Made by a program: the position numbers and the translations under genes. DNA of 64,000 nt from Xylaria sp. FL1777. Its lineage: Eukaryota; Ascomycota; Sordariomycetes; Xylariales; Xylariaceae. This document shows, one piece after another, positions 24,158-36,318 of the stretch. The stretch is taken from positions 496,001 through 560,000 of the forward strand of contig MU400519.1 of assembly GCA_022578965.1 (NCBI GenBank), read 5' to 3'. Within the stretch, counting starts at the first letter, position 1; each line of letters starts with the position of its first letter. The notes beneath the pieces were generated by a model. The model did not search any database. It had not been told where the DNA came from and saw only the letters and a program-made list of their open reading frames with translations.

Positions 24158-26417
24158 TTATGAGCCGCCTTTTCTTGTCTTGCGCCTATTCTTCTTCTTA
24201 TCCGTGGAAGACTTATCTCCGTCGGATGGAGTGCCTGGTGGGCGACTCTCGTTATCTTCAGACTCCGAAGAGCTGTTAGCCTCGAGAACGACCTTTCTTA
24301 TACCACCGGCTTCCACGATATTCTCTGTGATACTGCCACTTCGAACATGTCCCCTTCGACGCACAATCGGCTCTGTCTCACCGCTATCCGTCGGCGATGC
24401 AGTATCTTCACTCGATGTTGATTGTCTCGTCCGCAGGATATTGTTTTCCTTGCCCGGTCGCTGGCTATCATCTGTGGCGATGATAGTGGGCTTTTGTAAC
24501 TCTCCCCTCGCAGAGCTGGGAGATCCGTATTGGCTATGATGCAGAGCTTGAACTCCGTCCCTGGCGGTTAGCTGGGGCCGTAAAAGACTTGTGTACTCAT
24601 CCACTCCAGTATCCGGGCCCTTCGAGATAACGTCTATCAGCCCGGATATGGGCTGGACTGATGGGGTGGCGGTCGGCCCTGGTTTGATCTTGACGGCAGA
24701 GACTCGGGTACTCTTTGGATTCGATGCAGGGTTGGATGGGCCAAGATTTTTTAAGTGGTCCCTCATATCCTCGAGATTTGTTTTAACCGGGACAGTCGTA
24801 TGCACCGTCTTGCCGTTCTGGTCGGCAGAAGTTCTCCTCAGAAGTAAAGTCGTCGTCATCGGACTCTGTGACAAGATGGAAGCCTCGGAACGTCCATTAA
24901 GAGACGAGTTTCGCTTGGGTTGACTGGGTCGGCTGGGTCGATCATCTGTCCCCTCGTCCACTTCTTCCTCGGCTAAGTCAACAAGCATGCCATCTCTCAT
25001 TGCCATGTCCCTGACCATTAGATCTTTCCGTTGAGCTCGAGCATGGGGTCCCGGGTGGGCCCGGCGGATAGCTTTGTGTACATCAACATAGACATCAGAC
25101 TCGTCGATAATTTCCCTGAGGAGTCTTCTGTTAGCAGTCCGAGACACAGATCTGGTATTCGGGATGACTTACTCCCCAATAAGCTCTTCTATAACGTCTT
25201 CCAGAGTCACAACCCCAAGGGCACCATGATCCTCGCCGGGAAACTCGGATATGAGCACCATGTGGGACTTGCCCTCTTGGAAAAAATTAATGATATCGAG
25301 ACAGCTAGTCTCGGGACGCGTCTCGGGTAGGGTGGCAAGAGCAAAGTCGTTTACGCGCTTACCGTCTTCGGGGTCGTAAGTGATAAGAATCTTGACTAGG
25401 AGCATGCCGACAAAATTAGTGGGATTGCCGCTCTGGTATATGGGAATTCGCGAATAGCCAGCATCGAGGATCTGATCAATGGTCTTCTCGTCCAAAACGG
25501 TGTCCTCGGACATGACAAAAACATCATCCATAGGTGTCATAACCTCCTCTACAGCCTTTCGCTTTAGATCCAGGACAGCGCTGATTATGGTGACCTCATC
25601 TTGATTCAGCCTCTCGTCGACCTCGCCGAGGGTCTTGTGGAGGGTGACGAGAGTCTTGAGGCCACTTTTCTTGTAGATTGTTCCGTGATCCTCGCCGAGG
25701 AGCCAGTCGAGGAGCTTGGCGGTAGGCCAGGCCACAGGGGCCATGATGTACATGAGGAGCAGGACAGGCTTTGACATGTAGCCACCAATCTGGAGGCCAT
25801 AGCGGACACAGAGGGACTGGGGGATGATCTCGCCGAATATGACTGGGTGGGGACAAGACACAATTAGCATGGCAAGCCGGAGATGGACAACAGGGGCAAC
25901 AGGGCCAATGGGTGGGAGAGGAACTGCACGTACCAATCAACACAGTGCTCCCGACAACGGCAGCAATGCCGCCGCCAAAGCACCTATCCAAAACGACCGG
26001 GAGAGTCTCGTTCACGATGACGTTAGACAGGAGTAATGTGACGAGCACCCAGTGCTTGCCGCGGTTGAGCAGATGGTGAACGCGGCTCGCATTCTTGTGC
26101 TGGGGTTCCTCGTGGTCGAGGGAGATGACGCGCAGGTAAATCTCGTCCTGGCCCATGAGCGCGATGGTCAGACCAGCAAAGGCGCCACCCAGGAGCACGA
26201 GGACCATAGAGACGACATAGAGCACCCACAGGGCACTGCCCTCGGCCTCGGGGACGTTGTCATGGTGGTCGCGGGGGGCGGGGCGTTGTTGTTGGTGGTG
26301 GTGGGCCGGGGCGGCGGCGGCGAGACCGGCGAGACCGGCGAAACAGGCCCTGGCGAGGCCTAGGACGGCGGTGCGAGCATGGAGAAGGTGGCCATTCTGG
26401 CGACGATGCATGGGCAT
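24158..26417 (-). CDS. MAM3: CNNM/MAM3-family membrane protein (DUF21 + CBS pair)
   Basis: Three exons: 26417-25934, 25842-25173 and 25115-24158 (introns 91 and 57 bp, the second with a GCTAAC branch site), encoding 703 aa. The longest frame begins at a TTG (26465), so the first ATG, at 26417, is taken as the start. After a hydrophobic N-terminal segment, residues about 60-225 form the DUF21/CNNM transmembrane domain ([42 protein letters not shown]). Residues about 260-385 are a tandem CBS pair ([38 protein letters not shown]). The remaining 315 residues are polar, Ser/Arg/Pro-rich and probably disordered. Fungal members (yeast MAM3) sit on the vacuolar membrane and affect Mn, Mg and metal tolerance. 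The bacterial relatives are CorC/CorB. The family assignment is secure; the ion handled is inferred. Confidence 0.93.
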
Positions 26418-27697
26418 GGGCAGCAAGCAGCCGAGCCAACCTCCGCGGGGGGGTTGCTGCAACAATGGCTTGTTGGAAGAAGGTGGTGGTGGTGGTGGTG
26501 GTAGAAGTTGGGGATGATGATGGAGAGAGATGGAGAGATGGAGTGATGGAGTGATGGAAAAGATGGAAAGATGACAGGCAGGGACAGGACTCGCTCGATC
26601 TGTCGCTGGTAACGACGGAGCAGAGACGGCGTGGTTAGGCGTGGTTAGTCTAGATAGTCTAGATAAGAGGTACGTAGCCTACCAAGCCGAGACTGTCGCT
26701 ACAGTAGTTATATCCCGAGCACAATTCCACTCGATGCCACACGATGCCACACGATACCGGAGGCTGGAGGCTGGGGAACTATCTAGGTCTGGGCAGACCG
26801 GAGAGCCTCTTTCTCGACTGTGTAGAAAGAGAGTCGAACAAATGACGGAGGTGGAGTGGAGGAAGAGTGGAGGAACCATGATAGAGATAGAGGAATTGAT
26901 TGGATTGATTGGCAGGAGAAGCACGTCACAGGGTTCTGTACGGGGGACAAGAAGCTTGTGGTCCAAGCCTTTATGCGCCTACCTATCTATAGGTATCTAC
27001 AGTTATATAGCTACTTACTTATAAGTCAAGTATACCTCCTTACAATAAGTATGCACTTCATTTACTCAAGTACAGTAGTATGTAACAAGCCTTCAATGTT
27101 GGGCGCCTTTATCTTAGATACTAGGTACTTGAAGGGTTGTAGATATGACGTCGCCAAGTCTGCACGCCTAGGTAGCACGTCTGCACGTCTCCAAATCACC
27201 TGCCGACAACGACAGACGACCCGAATCTAGACTCGACCACAGTTCGGGAGCAGAGCACAATTGTCGCCCACGCCCAGCCAGCACCACAGCCAGCACCATA
27301 CCCAAATCAACGCGTGCCACAGTAGGTATCGAGTTCGACCAACTTTTACAATGGCCGTCTCGCTGATCTTCACTGCTATCATACATAATACCAGTCTCCC
27401 TGTCCCGATGTAGTGGGCTGGGCGCATGCAGACCGCTGCATGGCCCGGCCTGCCTGTCGTCTGTTCCACGCTCGCGATGCACCGTTTTCTACACCGGTCA
27501 TATGACGACAAGCCCGAGATCGGCCGAGACGACACTGGGACCACAGCATGGCCGTCGAATCGGGAAAGCGAAGCGGCTGGTCGAATCGGACAGCCGAATC
27601 GGACAGCGAGGTCTGTTATCTATCTAGCTCTTGGCCCGCCGCCCCCGAACGCCCTGCGCGAACGCCTCGTTCGAACGCCTCGCTGTGACGCCTCGCT
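26418..27697. other. intergenic, no gene seen
   Basis: Promoter side of the CNNM gene and 3' flank of the muconate cyclase gene. It contains a short TGG-repeat tract near 26483-26503 and GATGGAGA-type repeats near 26515-26570. The ORFs are short and unrecognised. Confidence 0.6.
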
Positions 27698-28924
27698 CTA
27701 GTCGTACCAGATGGCGTTCATGCCAAAGCCAGGCTCGGCGATGCGACAGCGCGCCACGCGCCCCAGGAACTCGTCCTTCCATCGATACATCTCGACCCAC
27801 CCTTCCTGGTCGTCCGTGATGGCGAGCCACTCGTCGCTCCAGTCGCACGGTGCCACCGCATTGCTGTGCCCGCCACTCGTCGGCGTCGGGTTGAGGCAGA
27901 TCTGCTCCTCGATCGACCCGCAGTCACGTAGCCGGAACGCCGCAATGTAGCCCTGCAGATCGAAGCTGTTGGCCCGGCTCGTCGCAAACAGGTACCGTCC
28001 CGACCTCGTTAGCGCGCAGACGTCGCTGCGGTACATGGTATCCCCGTTGGGGATGCCTGGCGGGATCAGCGGGTACCAGTGGTGCGTGTACACGGGCATG
28101 TGCGTCGCCGGGTCGATCACGTACTCGCAGAGCCTGTTGCCCGCCTCCATGAGCGCGTACAGGTACTGGCCGGACGGGTGCATCGCCACCCATCGCGGAT
28201 GGTCCTTGTCGTCCGGCGCATCCACGCCGCCCACGAGTTCCACCGAGCCAGACGGAGCCTTCTGGTGGACCCAGAGCTTGTTTGCCTTGAGATCCGCCGA
28301 GTACAGGTATGTCTCCATCGGATCAAACACCATACCGTGAATCCCCGTATTCGCCTGGTACGGGAAATTCTGGATGTTGCCGGCGAGTGCGCCCGACGCC
28401 GAGACCGAGAAGACGCTCCCATGGCCGGCGTGCGAGTAGAAAGGGTTGCAATAGACGGCGTAGGGGGGCTGTTTCGCTGCGAGGAGGAATATAGCGCGTG
28501 TATTGGTCGTAGCTAGGCTTGCTTGGGCTTCAGTCCAGCCGTTTCCACGTTAGAGAGTAGCTGCGCATGCGAGGGGCGTTGGGGCTGTTTAAACGACAAT
28601 TTTGCCGGCTTACGGTCATGGTTCATTGGGTGCGAAGTCTCATGGACGATGTCTGTCGGGGTCTTGACGGAAAAGCTGGACCATTTCTTCATGGCTGCCC
28701 CGTAGATGTTCTTCTTCGCATGCTAGGAGGAGGCATTGGATAAGCGACGAGGATGGCCGGGGGCACTCTAGACTCACATCGAAGGTCATCCACGAGATGG
28801 GCTCGTCATAGGGGATCTCTGTTCGTTTGACCAACTCCAGCGTCAACTTCTCGTCGTCGAAGGCTACGGTAAATATGGCGCCAGGCGGCGTCCAGGTCCC
28901 TATCATCAAGTAATGAAGCGGCAT
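27698..28924 (-). CDS. 3-carboxy-cis,cis-muconate cyclase (lactonizing enzyme)
   Basis: Three exons: 28924-28778, 28722-28614 and 28512-27698 (introns 55 and 101 bp), encoding 356 aa, near the ~366 aa of the Neurospora enzyme. The protein begins MPLHYLMIGTWTPPGAIFTV and ends EPGFGMNAIWYD. Between are the family's conserved blades, e.g. DHPRWVAMHPSGQYLYALME, CEYVIDPATHMPVYTHH, PTPTSGGHSNAV and WSDEWLAITDDQEGW. This is the seven-bladed beta-propeller type used by fungi, unrelated to the bacterial cycloisomerase. It turns 3-carboxy-cis,cis-muconate into carboxymuconolactone in the protocatechuate branch of the beta-ketoadipate pathway. It lacks a signal peptide, so is presumably cytosolic. It diverges from a ring-cleavage dioxygenase 1.3 kb away, which probably makes its substrate. 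Confidence 0.95.
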
Positions 28925-30221
28925 CTCGGACTGCGTATAGAGGCTACGTGACTCCTTTCAAAGTGGAGATGAGGCTCGCAGCGTACATTCGTTATAACTG
29001 TGTGGTCTCTCGTACGACGAATATGCGTGCAAGAAATGTAAAGTCGCTCTCGATGTTTGATACTCTGTGCAACTACTAGAGACAGTTACAGTACGCCAGA
29101 AGATACGAACCAGCCGGCGCGAGGATTCATGTGCTCACACTTCCACCCCCACTGGTTCAGGCGGTCCGGGGAAAATAAAACCATGGCGGCTTCTCCAACG
29201 GCATCGAGGCGTAATCTTTCGTTAAGATGTCCCCGCACTAGATTGACGAACGACGAGGTGCCTGTGGAATTAGAATTCCTACTATTGGTCGTGGGGGGAG
29301 ACAGGGGGCTGTCTAAGCTACCCTAGCGCCATCTACCGGAGTCGATACGCTACATGGATTCGGGTCGGTTGGGGAAAAAGGTTCTGGAGAACCACGAGTA
29401 ACATCCTTCATATACATAGAGTAAGCGGGCTCGGCACCAGTGGCGGTAGATGATCACGTCTGGAATGCGCTCTGCGGGTCAATCCAGGAGAACTGACACG
29501 ACAGTCTACCAAGGTAGCAAGTGGAACGCGGCGCAAGCTGGCGAAATACGGTCCCAACGTGTCGACCAGTTGCACTACACCATCATCAATCTCCCCCAGT
29601 TGTCTTCCCGGGTAAACATTTTTTCACGTCTGCTTCCCGGTACCTTAACGATTGGTGCGCATGTCGAGATGTGACAGCTCTGGCTGTGTCCTGAACGGGC
29701 TCTGTACCACCACCAGCGCCCTTCATTCTTACTCGTTCAAGGCGCACCTACGGGTCAATATTACGTCTTCACTAAAGGGTCATTATCGTTGATGCAATTG
29801 ATCTAGACTTCAGTCAAGTCTCCCATGGCACCGAAATAATGACGACTCGCGCGGAACCCATGGACGAAGGTTCCTACTAAGGGTGATATTTGACCCGCAA
29901 TGAACCGACCGCACTCCGCGAGATCCAGCCGATCCACCACCGGCGGCATGGATAATGGCGGGGTTCATTTTGACTTACTCCCAGATAATGAACTGGTTTT
30001 ACGGTGGACTGGCTGGTGGACGGAGAGATGAAGGAAGTAGATACATAAAGAAGTTCCATACCCGTCATGGTATTTCGCATTCTCACTCTACCCATCACTC
30101 TCACCATCATCACCATCATCGTCATCAACCACTATCCGCAACGATTGTGTCCACGTATTGTCCTGTGTAATAATCCCTATACCTTCTGCCAACGTAGAAC
30201 CTCGCCCAGCTAGGCCTCGAG
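28925..30221. promoter_or_regulatory. shared divergent promoter region of cyclase and dioxygenase genes
   Basis: 1.3 kb between the two start codons, with no convincing ORF. GC-rich triplet motifs that could serve zinc-cluster activators are visible (TCCGGGG near 29165, CCGGCGG near 29940). A CAT-repeat tract (about 30095-30130) lies in the leader of the dioxygenase. The arrangement suggests co-induction by aromatic acids, but no specific binding site can be assigned by eye. Confidence 0.4.
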
Positions 30222-31285
30222 ATGGCGTCATCAGAGAACACGGGCGTATCCAACGCCACACAGGCTCCTCAGCCTTCCAGATTCGATCCCAAATTGACCC
30301 AGCATGTCCTCGACACAATGGGCACCGATGTAACGCCTCGTAACCGACAAGTCCTCAGTGCCTTCATACGGCATCTTCACGACTTCTCCCGCGAGGTTGA
30401 GCTGACCATTGACGAGTGGATGTCCGGGGTCCACTTTGTCAACGAACTTGGCCGTATCTACGTGGAATCAAACAAGACTAGAAATGAGACTCACCGTATT
30501 TCCGACATCCTCGGTCTCGAAACGTAAGCATGGTATAGATCTAGAGTAACGGGATGAGCCGTGTCTTGCTAACAACTCGAGATCTTCAGCCTCGTGGATG
30601 AGATAGCCCACAAGATCATCTCCGACACTGGCGTCGATCCCACGTCGTCGGCCATTCTCGGGCCCTTCTGGTCACCCAACGCCCCGTTTCGTGAGAACGG
30701 AGGTACCATCATCCAAAATCCGGCTCCCACCGGCCGCGTTTGTCTTATGCACGGCGTCATCAGCGACCTGGTCACCGGCAAGCCCATCCCCAACGCTGTC
30801 TTCGATATCTGGCAGGCCTCGTCCAACGGCAAATACGATTTCCAGGACCCCGAGAACCAGTCCCCCAACAATCTCCGTGGCAAGTTCCGCGCCGACGAGA
30901 ACGGTAAATACTGGTTCTACTGCTATCACCCTACGGCGTACTCGCTGCCCACAGATGGTCCTTCCTACCAGCTATTGCAGATGATGGACCGCCACCCTAT
31001 GCGTCCCGCTCACATCCACATCATGGTAAGTTGTCGCGCGTTCTTAATGACCAGCTCCTTAGGCTAATGTCGCTCGCGTCCTAGGTCACACACGCCGACT
31101 ACAAGGGCTGCACCACCCAGCTGTACCCTAAAGATGATCCCTGGCTGGCCACCGACACCGTCTTCGCTGTCAAGGACGACCTCGTCGTTGACTTCAAACC
31201 TCTCAAAGGCGACGACAAGGCTGAGCTGGAGCTGGAGTACAACGTCATCCTGGCGCCCAAGGATTACAAGGGTAAGGTGTTCTGA
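30222..31285 (+). CDS. intradiol ring-cleavage dioxygenase (protocatechuate/hydroxyquinol/catechol type)
   Basis: Three exons: 30222-30523, 30590-31025 and 31085-31285 (introns 66 and 59 bp, the first with TTGCTAAC), encoding 312 aa. Residues about 22-110 are the helical N-terminal domain of catechol-type intradiol dioxygenases ([16 protein letters not shown]). The catalytic domain carries the family signature [20 protein letters not shown]. The four expected Fe(III) ligands are all present: Y183 (NGKYD), Y218 ([10 protein letters not shown]), H242 and H244 (RPAHIHI). These enzymes cut the ring between two hydroxyls, giving a muconate. The neighbour is a carboxymuconate cyclase, so the substrate is most likely protocatechuate, with hydroxyquinol or catechol as alternatives because the fold is shared. 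No signal peptide is seen, so it is a cytosolic catabolic enzyme. Confidence 0.93.
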
Positions 31286-33033
31286 AACACCATGAACCTG
31301 GAGAGTGTCACTGAGTAACCGTTCGGTTGTGAAGGCTTAACACAACTAATAGCTAGGTTATGAGGAAGTCATATGGCTGGTTGGTTTAGCAGAGAGTTAT
31401 TTTATAAGACGCTGGTCTTCTGTATACGTGGACCGTTCGCCTCGCTTCGTACTCGTCCGCTCGTGTATGTGAGGAACGAGCAGGAGCCTCGGCGGTTAAG
31501 CGGATGGTGAACAGGTTATTCATATTCCTAGCAATTTTGTGTATTTCTAATGAGGCATCATTGGCGTATTACTTAGCATTTCTAGCATCAATTTATGAAT
31601 TTCGAAAACTTCCTAGGGTGGTCAAAGACTTACTTATCATTCTCATGTGCCTCAAGTGACCTTTATAGAGACTTACACAACATGAAGTCCCACCGCGTCC
31701 CTCGGCCGATCACCAGTGCCACCGATATTGAAAAATGTCGAGAGTTTGTCTTGTTATCCTGCTGCCCTCCAGGTGTCATCCTAACATAATACGTGTCATT
31801 TCTTGGCAATGGTTTCCCGCCGCGGAAAGCAATATGACATGGTTTTGGGATATAGTAAGAGAGCAGATTCGATGCGAAAGAAGACTACGTGGATAGTCCG
31901 CTGGAGGTTCGTGGTTGTTATGGCACTGCTAGAGATGAATATCAACATCAACATGCATCATCGCTAGAGATATCAGATCCATTACACGTACAGACTCATC
32001 CGAGACGAATTCACAGCCACTTGCTCCACAACCGGCCCCAACCTCCCCCCTTCCGAGCGACCCGCGAAACGTCTCAACCCTACCACCACAATATCAAATT
32101 GCCTGTCCCATTGATTCGAATACTGGAGGCATATAGTTCAGATACAGCCAAGGGGAGAGTACAAAAGGAGAAAAACAGGGGGGGAAACAACACTATCCTT
32201 CCGATGTGCCCAGCCGTTTGATCCTCGCGGCAATTGAAACCTTGCAACAACGCCAAGGTTTGCGCCGTTGCCTGCCGAAATATTGCCCTTGTAGATGGTG
32301 CCAATCGTTGCAGCGTAGGGAACAAGGGCTCTAGTACTGCTATGTTGTTCCCTCACCTAGGTGCCTAGATAGTGATAGACCGGCAGATACGACATTCTTA
32401 AGCTCCTTCTCCAGTTTCACGCTAGGCGACGCAATGAGGCTGTTGATCATCCTTGTATCCCATCTGTGTGTTTGTTCCCTGGTTCTTCGATTTGACAGCA
32501 ACGGTCTATTTACGTACAGATCTTAAAATAGCAAGTATTCTGGAGCTGAAGCATGGTGTAGAGAATTGGAGAGCGAACCAACCTCTTCCCGCCGGGATAT
32601 GCTGTTTTCGATATTGAACGAGAAGTAGATGTTAGATAACAGGGATCGATATATGAGGTATGGATCCAAAGGCCGGGGCCTGCCTAAGACAGTACAGTAA
32701 TGACTGTATTGTGGTATTCATGTAATCTATACCCAAGCAATAACTCCAAATGTTTAGTTGCCGCTCTTATGTAATTTTATAGATGATGTATCAGCCATCT
32801 AAGCCCCCAAGACCAGCTGCAGTTGTGTTTGTTCCCGTCACGCGTGGTCTTCCGGCCGCCTTTCCCTACAGCGCGTAAAGCATGGGAGCGACCGGGTTAT
32901 TTCGTTCAAGACGGCCGTCTAGGCCAGTCTAGTCATAATTCAATGCCATGTACTTGAAGGTCGCGCCGAAAAGTTCGCAGCGGTATTCTCCTCCGAGCTT
33001 TTGTTCAAATCAAGACATATTACGATAGGATGC
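31286..33033. other. intergenic between convergent dioxygenase and ZIP genes
   Basis: 3' flanks of two convergent genes. ORFs up to 110 codons occur near 31.9-32.4 kb on both strands but show no domain or splice continuity. Nothing else was seen. Confidence 0.6.
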
Positions 33034-34633
33034 CTAGGCGAAAGCGCCAATAACAGACATGGCGATAGCTAAAGCATGTTAGTTTGAGCCGAGCGTCAGG
33101 AGAGAGGAAGACATGTACCGCCAAATATCACCCACATGAAGGCGAGTTTCTTCTCCTTCATGGTCAGTGCATGATTAGATTCCTCGGACAGGAAATCCTC
33201 GGCTAGTAGGTCCACAAGGGCGGCGTAAATTAATAGACCGGATGAGCTACCGAATTGTGAGTGACTATATATAGACATTGCCGCTGGAGGGTTGATCCTA
33301 CATTGCGTTGAAAACTCCGACTATAATCAGCCCAAATGCACTATTTGGATCGTAGGTGTTGCGTGTTGCCAGTCCGATGGCTTGTCCGATAGGTGCCGTA
33401 GTGCCGAATGCGAAGACCAGGAGCCATGGCCGGACTCGAAGATGAAATGTTAGTGATGCTTTCCCCCCTTGTTTTTATCTCTCTCGGCGATGCTGTCGGT
33501 GACATATGGGGGGTTTTTGAGACGGAATTCGGCTGAGTGAGAGGAAAGATGTGTTGTCGATGATATGTCTAAATGGATGAATGTGACTAGCTGGTTACTC
33601 ACTGCTCCCTTTGGGATACGGCACAGCTGCTATGCGCGAGCCCAGTCCAAGCCCCTCGAACACCTGATGGAATATAATAGCAATGAGGAGTATGATAAAT
33701 CCGTCAATCGTAATAGAGACAGTAATGCCCACGAAAACTGAGTGGAAAAGAATTCCTCCTTCAAGTAGTGTGATGTTCACTGTGCCAGTCATAGTCAGTC
33801 AACTTCTTGTTTTAACTATTTGAGAAGGAGGCCGAAATCACTTACTATTCATCTTCCTGTACACAAGTGGATCCACTTGGCCTTCTACGTCCTCCATTGT
33901 CGTCTCACTCACCACGACCTTTTTTGACTCATCTGGCTGTGCGTCTTCCTTTACGGGGACTGATAGATCTGTTTCAAAACTTCCCTCCGAGGACGATCTC
34001 TGTAGCCTTGGGGGCGAGACCGTTGTAACGGTCGTGCCAGCGTCAGGTGCCTCTTCAAAGCCTCGAGCGCCGCCATGGGAATGCCCGCCCATCTTGTTGT
34101 TCATCCACATCTCGATGGTGAACAAGGTGAAAAGCGATGCCATCATGATGATTCCGGGGAGGGGTGGATACTGAACCACGAAAAAATCTGGGAGGCACTG
34201 GTTGGATAGGCTGAGCCATGCCGTGGGAAGAAGCTGTCATGGTAATGATGAGATGAACCTATTCAGGAGCCGAGGAGCGTGCGACTTACATGGACGAAAG
34301 CCGTTGCTATTAGCACACCAGTACCAAAATGTTTACAGGCGAAGAATACTTTAGTTGGTACTTTAAGCCACTTAACCTTCTTGGCCACAACTGGGAAACC
34401 AGCCCCTGGGGAAAGATTAACACATTAGTGAGGCGGCATTTAGTAGGGTAGAAGGCCAATCTCGTACCAAAAATCGAGGCGGCTAACACAAGAACTACAC
34501 ACGGCGGGTTAGTTGCAATATAAGATCTCGGTGATCACCCTGGTTGGTCCAAGTACTGACATAGACCGAGTGTATGTAGTCCGACATCGTATTCTCCCAC
34601 TTTGTTACCACTACCGCAGACTGGCTTCTCCAT
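33034..34633 (-). CDS. ZIP-family zinc/iron transporter
   Basis: Eight exons: 34633-34561, 34494-34468, 34405-34290, 34233-33846, 33779-33603, 33434-33302, 33246-33119 and 33068-33034, totalling 358 aa. All joins keep frame and family motifs. Order: short N-terminus (MEKPVCGSGNKVGEYDVGL), TM1, TM2-3 (KVFFACKHFGTGVLIATAF), a cytosolic loop with GGHSHGG (H123, H125) and a Ser/Asp/Glu-rich stretch, TM4 with FHSVFVG (H214), TM5 with FHQVFEGLGLGSR (H239, E243: the metal-binding pair), then TM6-8 (SSGLLIYAALVDLLAEDF, final AIAMSVIGAFA). Fungal relatives import Zn(II) at the plasma membrane. The frame extends upstream only through a TTG, so the ATG at 34633 was chosen. Exon 2 is only 27 nt, and the intron before exon 6 is 168 bp. 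It diverges from a CDF exporter gene. Confidence 0.93.
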
Positions 34634-36318
34634 ATTGTCTACCAAACTGCTAGACGAAAGCCCTTCCCTTTTCCGGTCTCCGAGCCACAAATAACGTAGG
34701 ATAGAAAGTCCTGTGAGCCAACAGCCAGTGAGGAAGGACAAACTGTGTCGCCTGCGACTTGTGTTTCGGAGAAGGGCTATCCAGAGAAACGGTCTCCTTG
34801 ATGCTGTGTGTATATCCGAAGGCTAGGCAGGAATAACAAGACCGTCTGATTCCCTCTCTATATTTATATATTCGATACAATTCCCTATTACTCTTCAGGT
34901 CGCCAAGGTAAGATCACCCTCGCTGTACATGCTATCAAGTGATCTTCGCTCGACCTCCCTTGCGATTATTTCCCGGCCAAGACACAGCAGATCAATTGAC
35001 GAGACATTATCAATCATATTCTGGTGGAGTCGAAGTCGAAATGGAAAAGAGATCACGAGCTTCTTTAGCCTCGCAGGTCAGGGATATTATCTCGCAGCTC
35101 TTGGACGTTGAAACTCACACCCGCCCGCAGGCATGTCGGTCAAATGGGAGCTCAAGTATCCAACATGGGTTGATCATGTATGTAGCTCGAGAGAACGGCT
35201 TCATACCGCAACTTGACAACGATGTCGATAATGATTCCCTTTCTGTGCAACACAGACGAAAGTTCCTAAGCGGCTTGTAGTAAGTACAGGTTCGTACGCA
35301 AAACACACACACTAAGAGGAATGCTTGCGAGGCGCATACGGCGCCAAGGAAGAACTGTGATGCTGTGACAATACTCCAATGCATAGTGTGAATAGAATGT
35401 GCCGTCGTTCGCAGATAGCCCTGGCGTGCCGAGAGGCTCTTTTAGTCACCACAACCAGTCGAAAGGGAAGTCTGAATGCCCAGCCGCATTGCGCCGGGTA
35501 GAAGCCTTGGCAGCTTCTCATACTGGTATAAATGCACAGTGCTTTGACCTTAGGGTTGCGTCAAGCTGCTAGGGTAAAGTGAATGCATTACCTACATAGC
35601 GCGTATGATACAGCACGCCTTCTCGGCAGCCATATAATGCACGTATTTTTGATCCGGTCTCAGGCCTGAGAACTCTGGGCCTAAAACGAGAGCATTAAGA
35701 AATTCGTAAACATTTCATGTCTGTATCCGCATAATGTTACAATGGAGAAACGTTGGCGACCTCACCTCCCAAAGGTGAATGTATGCGTATAACGTAACCA
35801 GTACACCGTTCAGGCTAGTCTAGAGGGTTCCGTATCGTCAGTCGATCTCGTCGCTATGATTTCTATCATTGCGCAGTATGTCGCCACTACCGTTTTTTGG
35901 AGAGTGATACGACGTATATACAAACGCCCTGCTTGGACAAGAGATGCATTTAATATCCTGGTATTATTGCCCTACCAGGATCTAAAATGGAACGTGCATG
36001 GAACTGATCTACGGCTGCGGCATCGTACAATCCAACCGCGCCTATATACGTGTACGCCATGCTATATGGCCATGCTCTGAGTGGCTGCCGTTCTCGAGTA
36101 CCACTCACACACACCTATTGAATGAGTATTCAACGAAGCTAACTGGTTTTCTAGTAATATGATACGTCATGCTAAGGAAGTAGTCAATATGATGTCGTTA
36201 GATGCACTGACGGGTATATCAGAAGAGATTGTGTGCTTACTTTTATTTTCCGCCCTCCGTATCTTAACCCGTTTCATTTTCATTCCTATTCCGACGGATG
36301 CAAGTATATATGTCAACC
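34634..36318. promoter_or_regulatory. divergent intergenic region of ZIP and CDF genes
   Basis: 1.7 kb between the starts of a metal importer and a metal exporter. It holds a CCAAGGT element (near 34901-34909), similar to half of the yeast Zap1 zinc-response element (ACCTTNAAGGT), but a single half-site is weak evidence. Two ORFs (34939-35280 and 35856-36080, plus strand) have no recognised domain. Dual regulation by metal status is plausible but not shown. Confidence 0.35.

Noticed and set aside
24180..24923. Plus-strand ORFs opposite the CNNM gene tail
   Set aside because: Antisense shadows of the disordered, Ser-rich C-terminal coding region.
34939..35280. 113-codon plus-strand ORF in the ZIP/CDF intergenic region
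   Set aside because: Somewhat protein-like (RDIISQLLDVETHTRP) but without a domain, a good start or partner exons.
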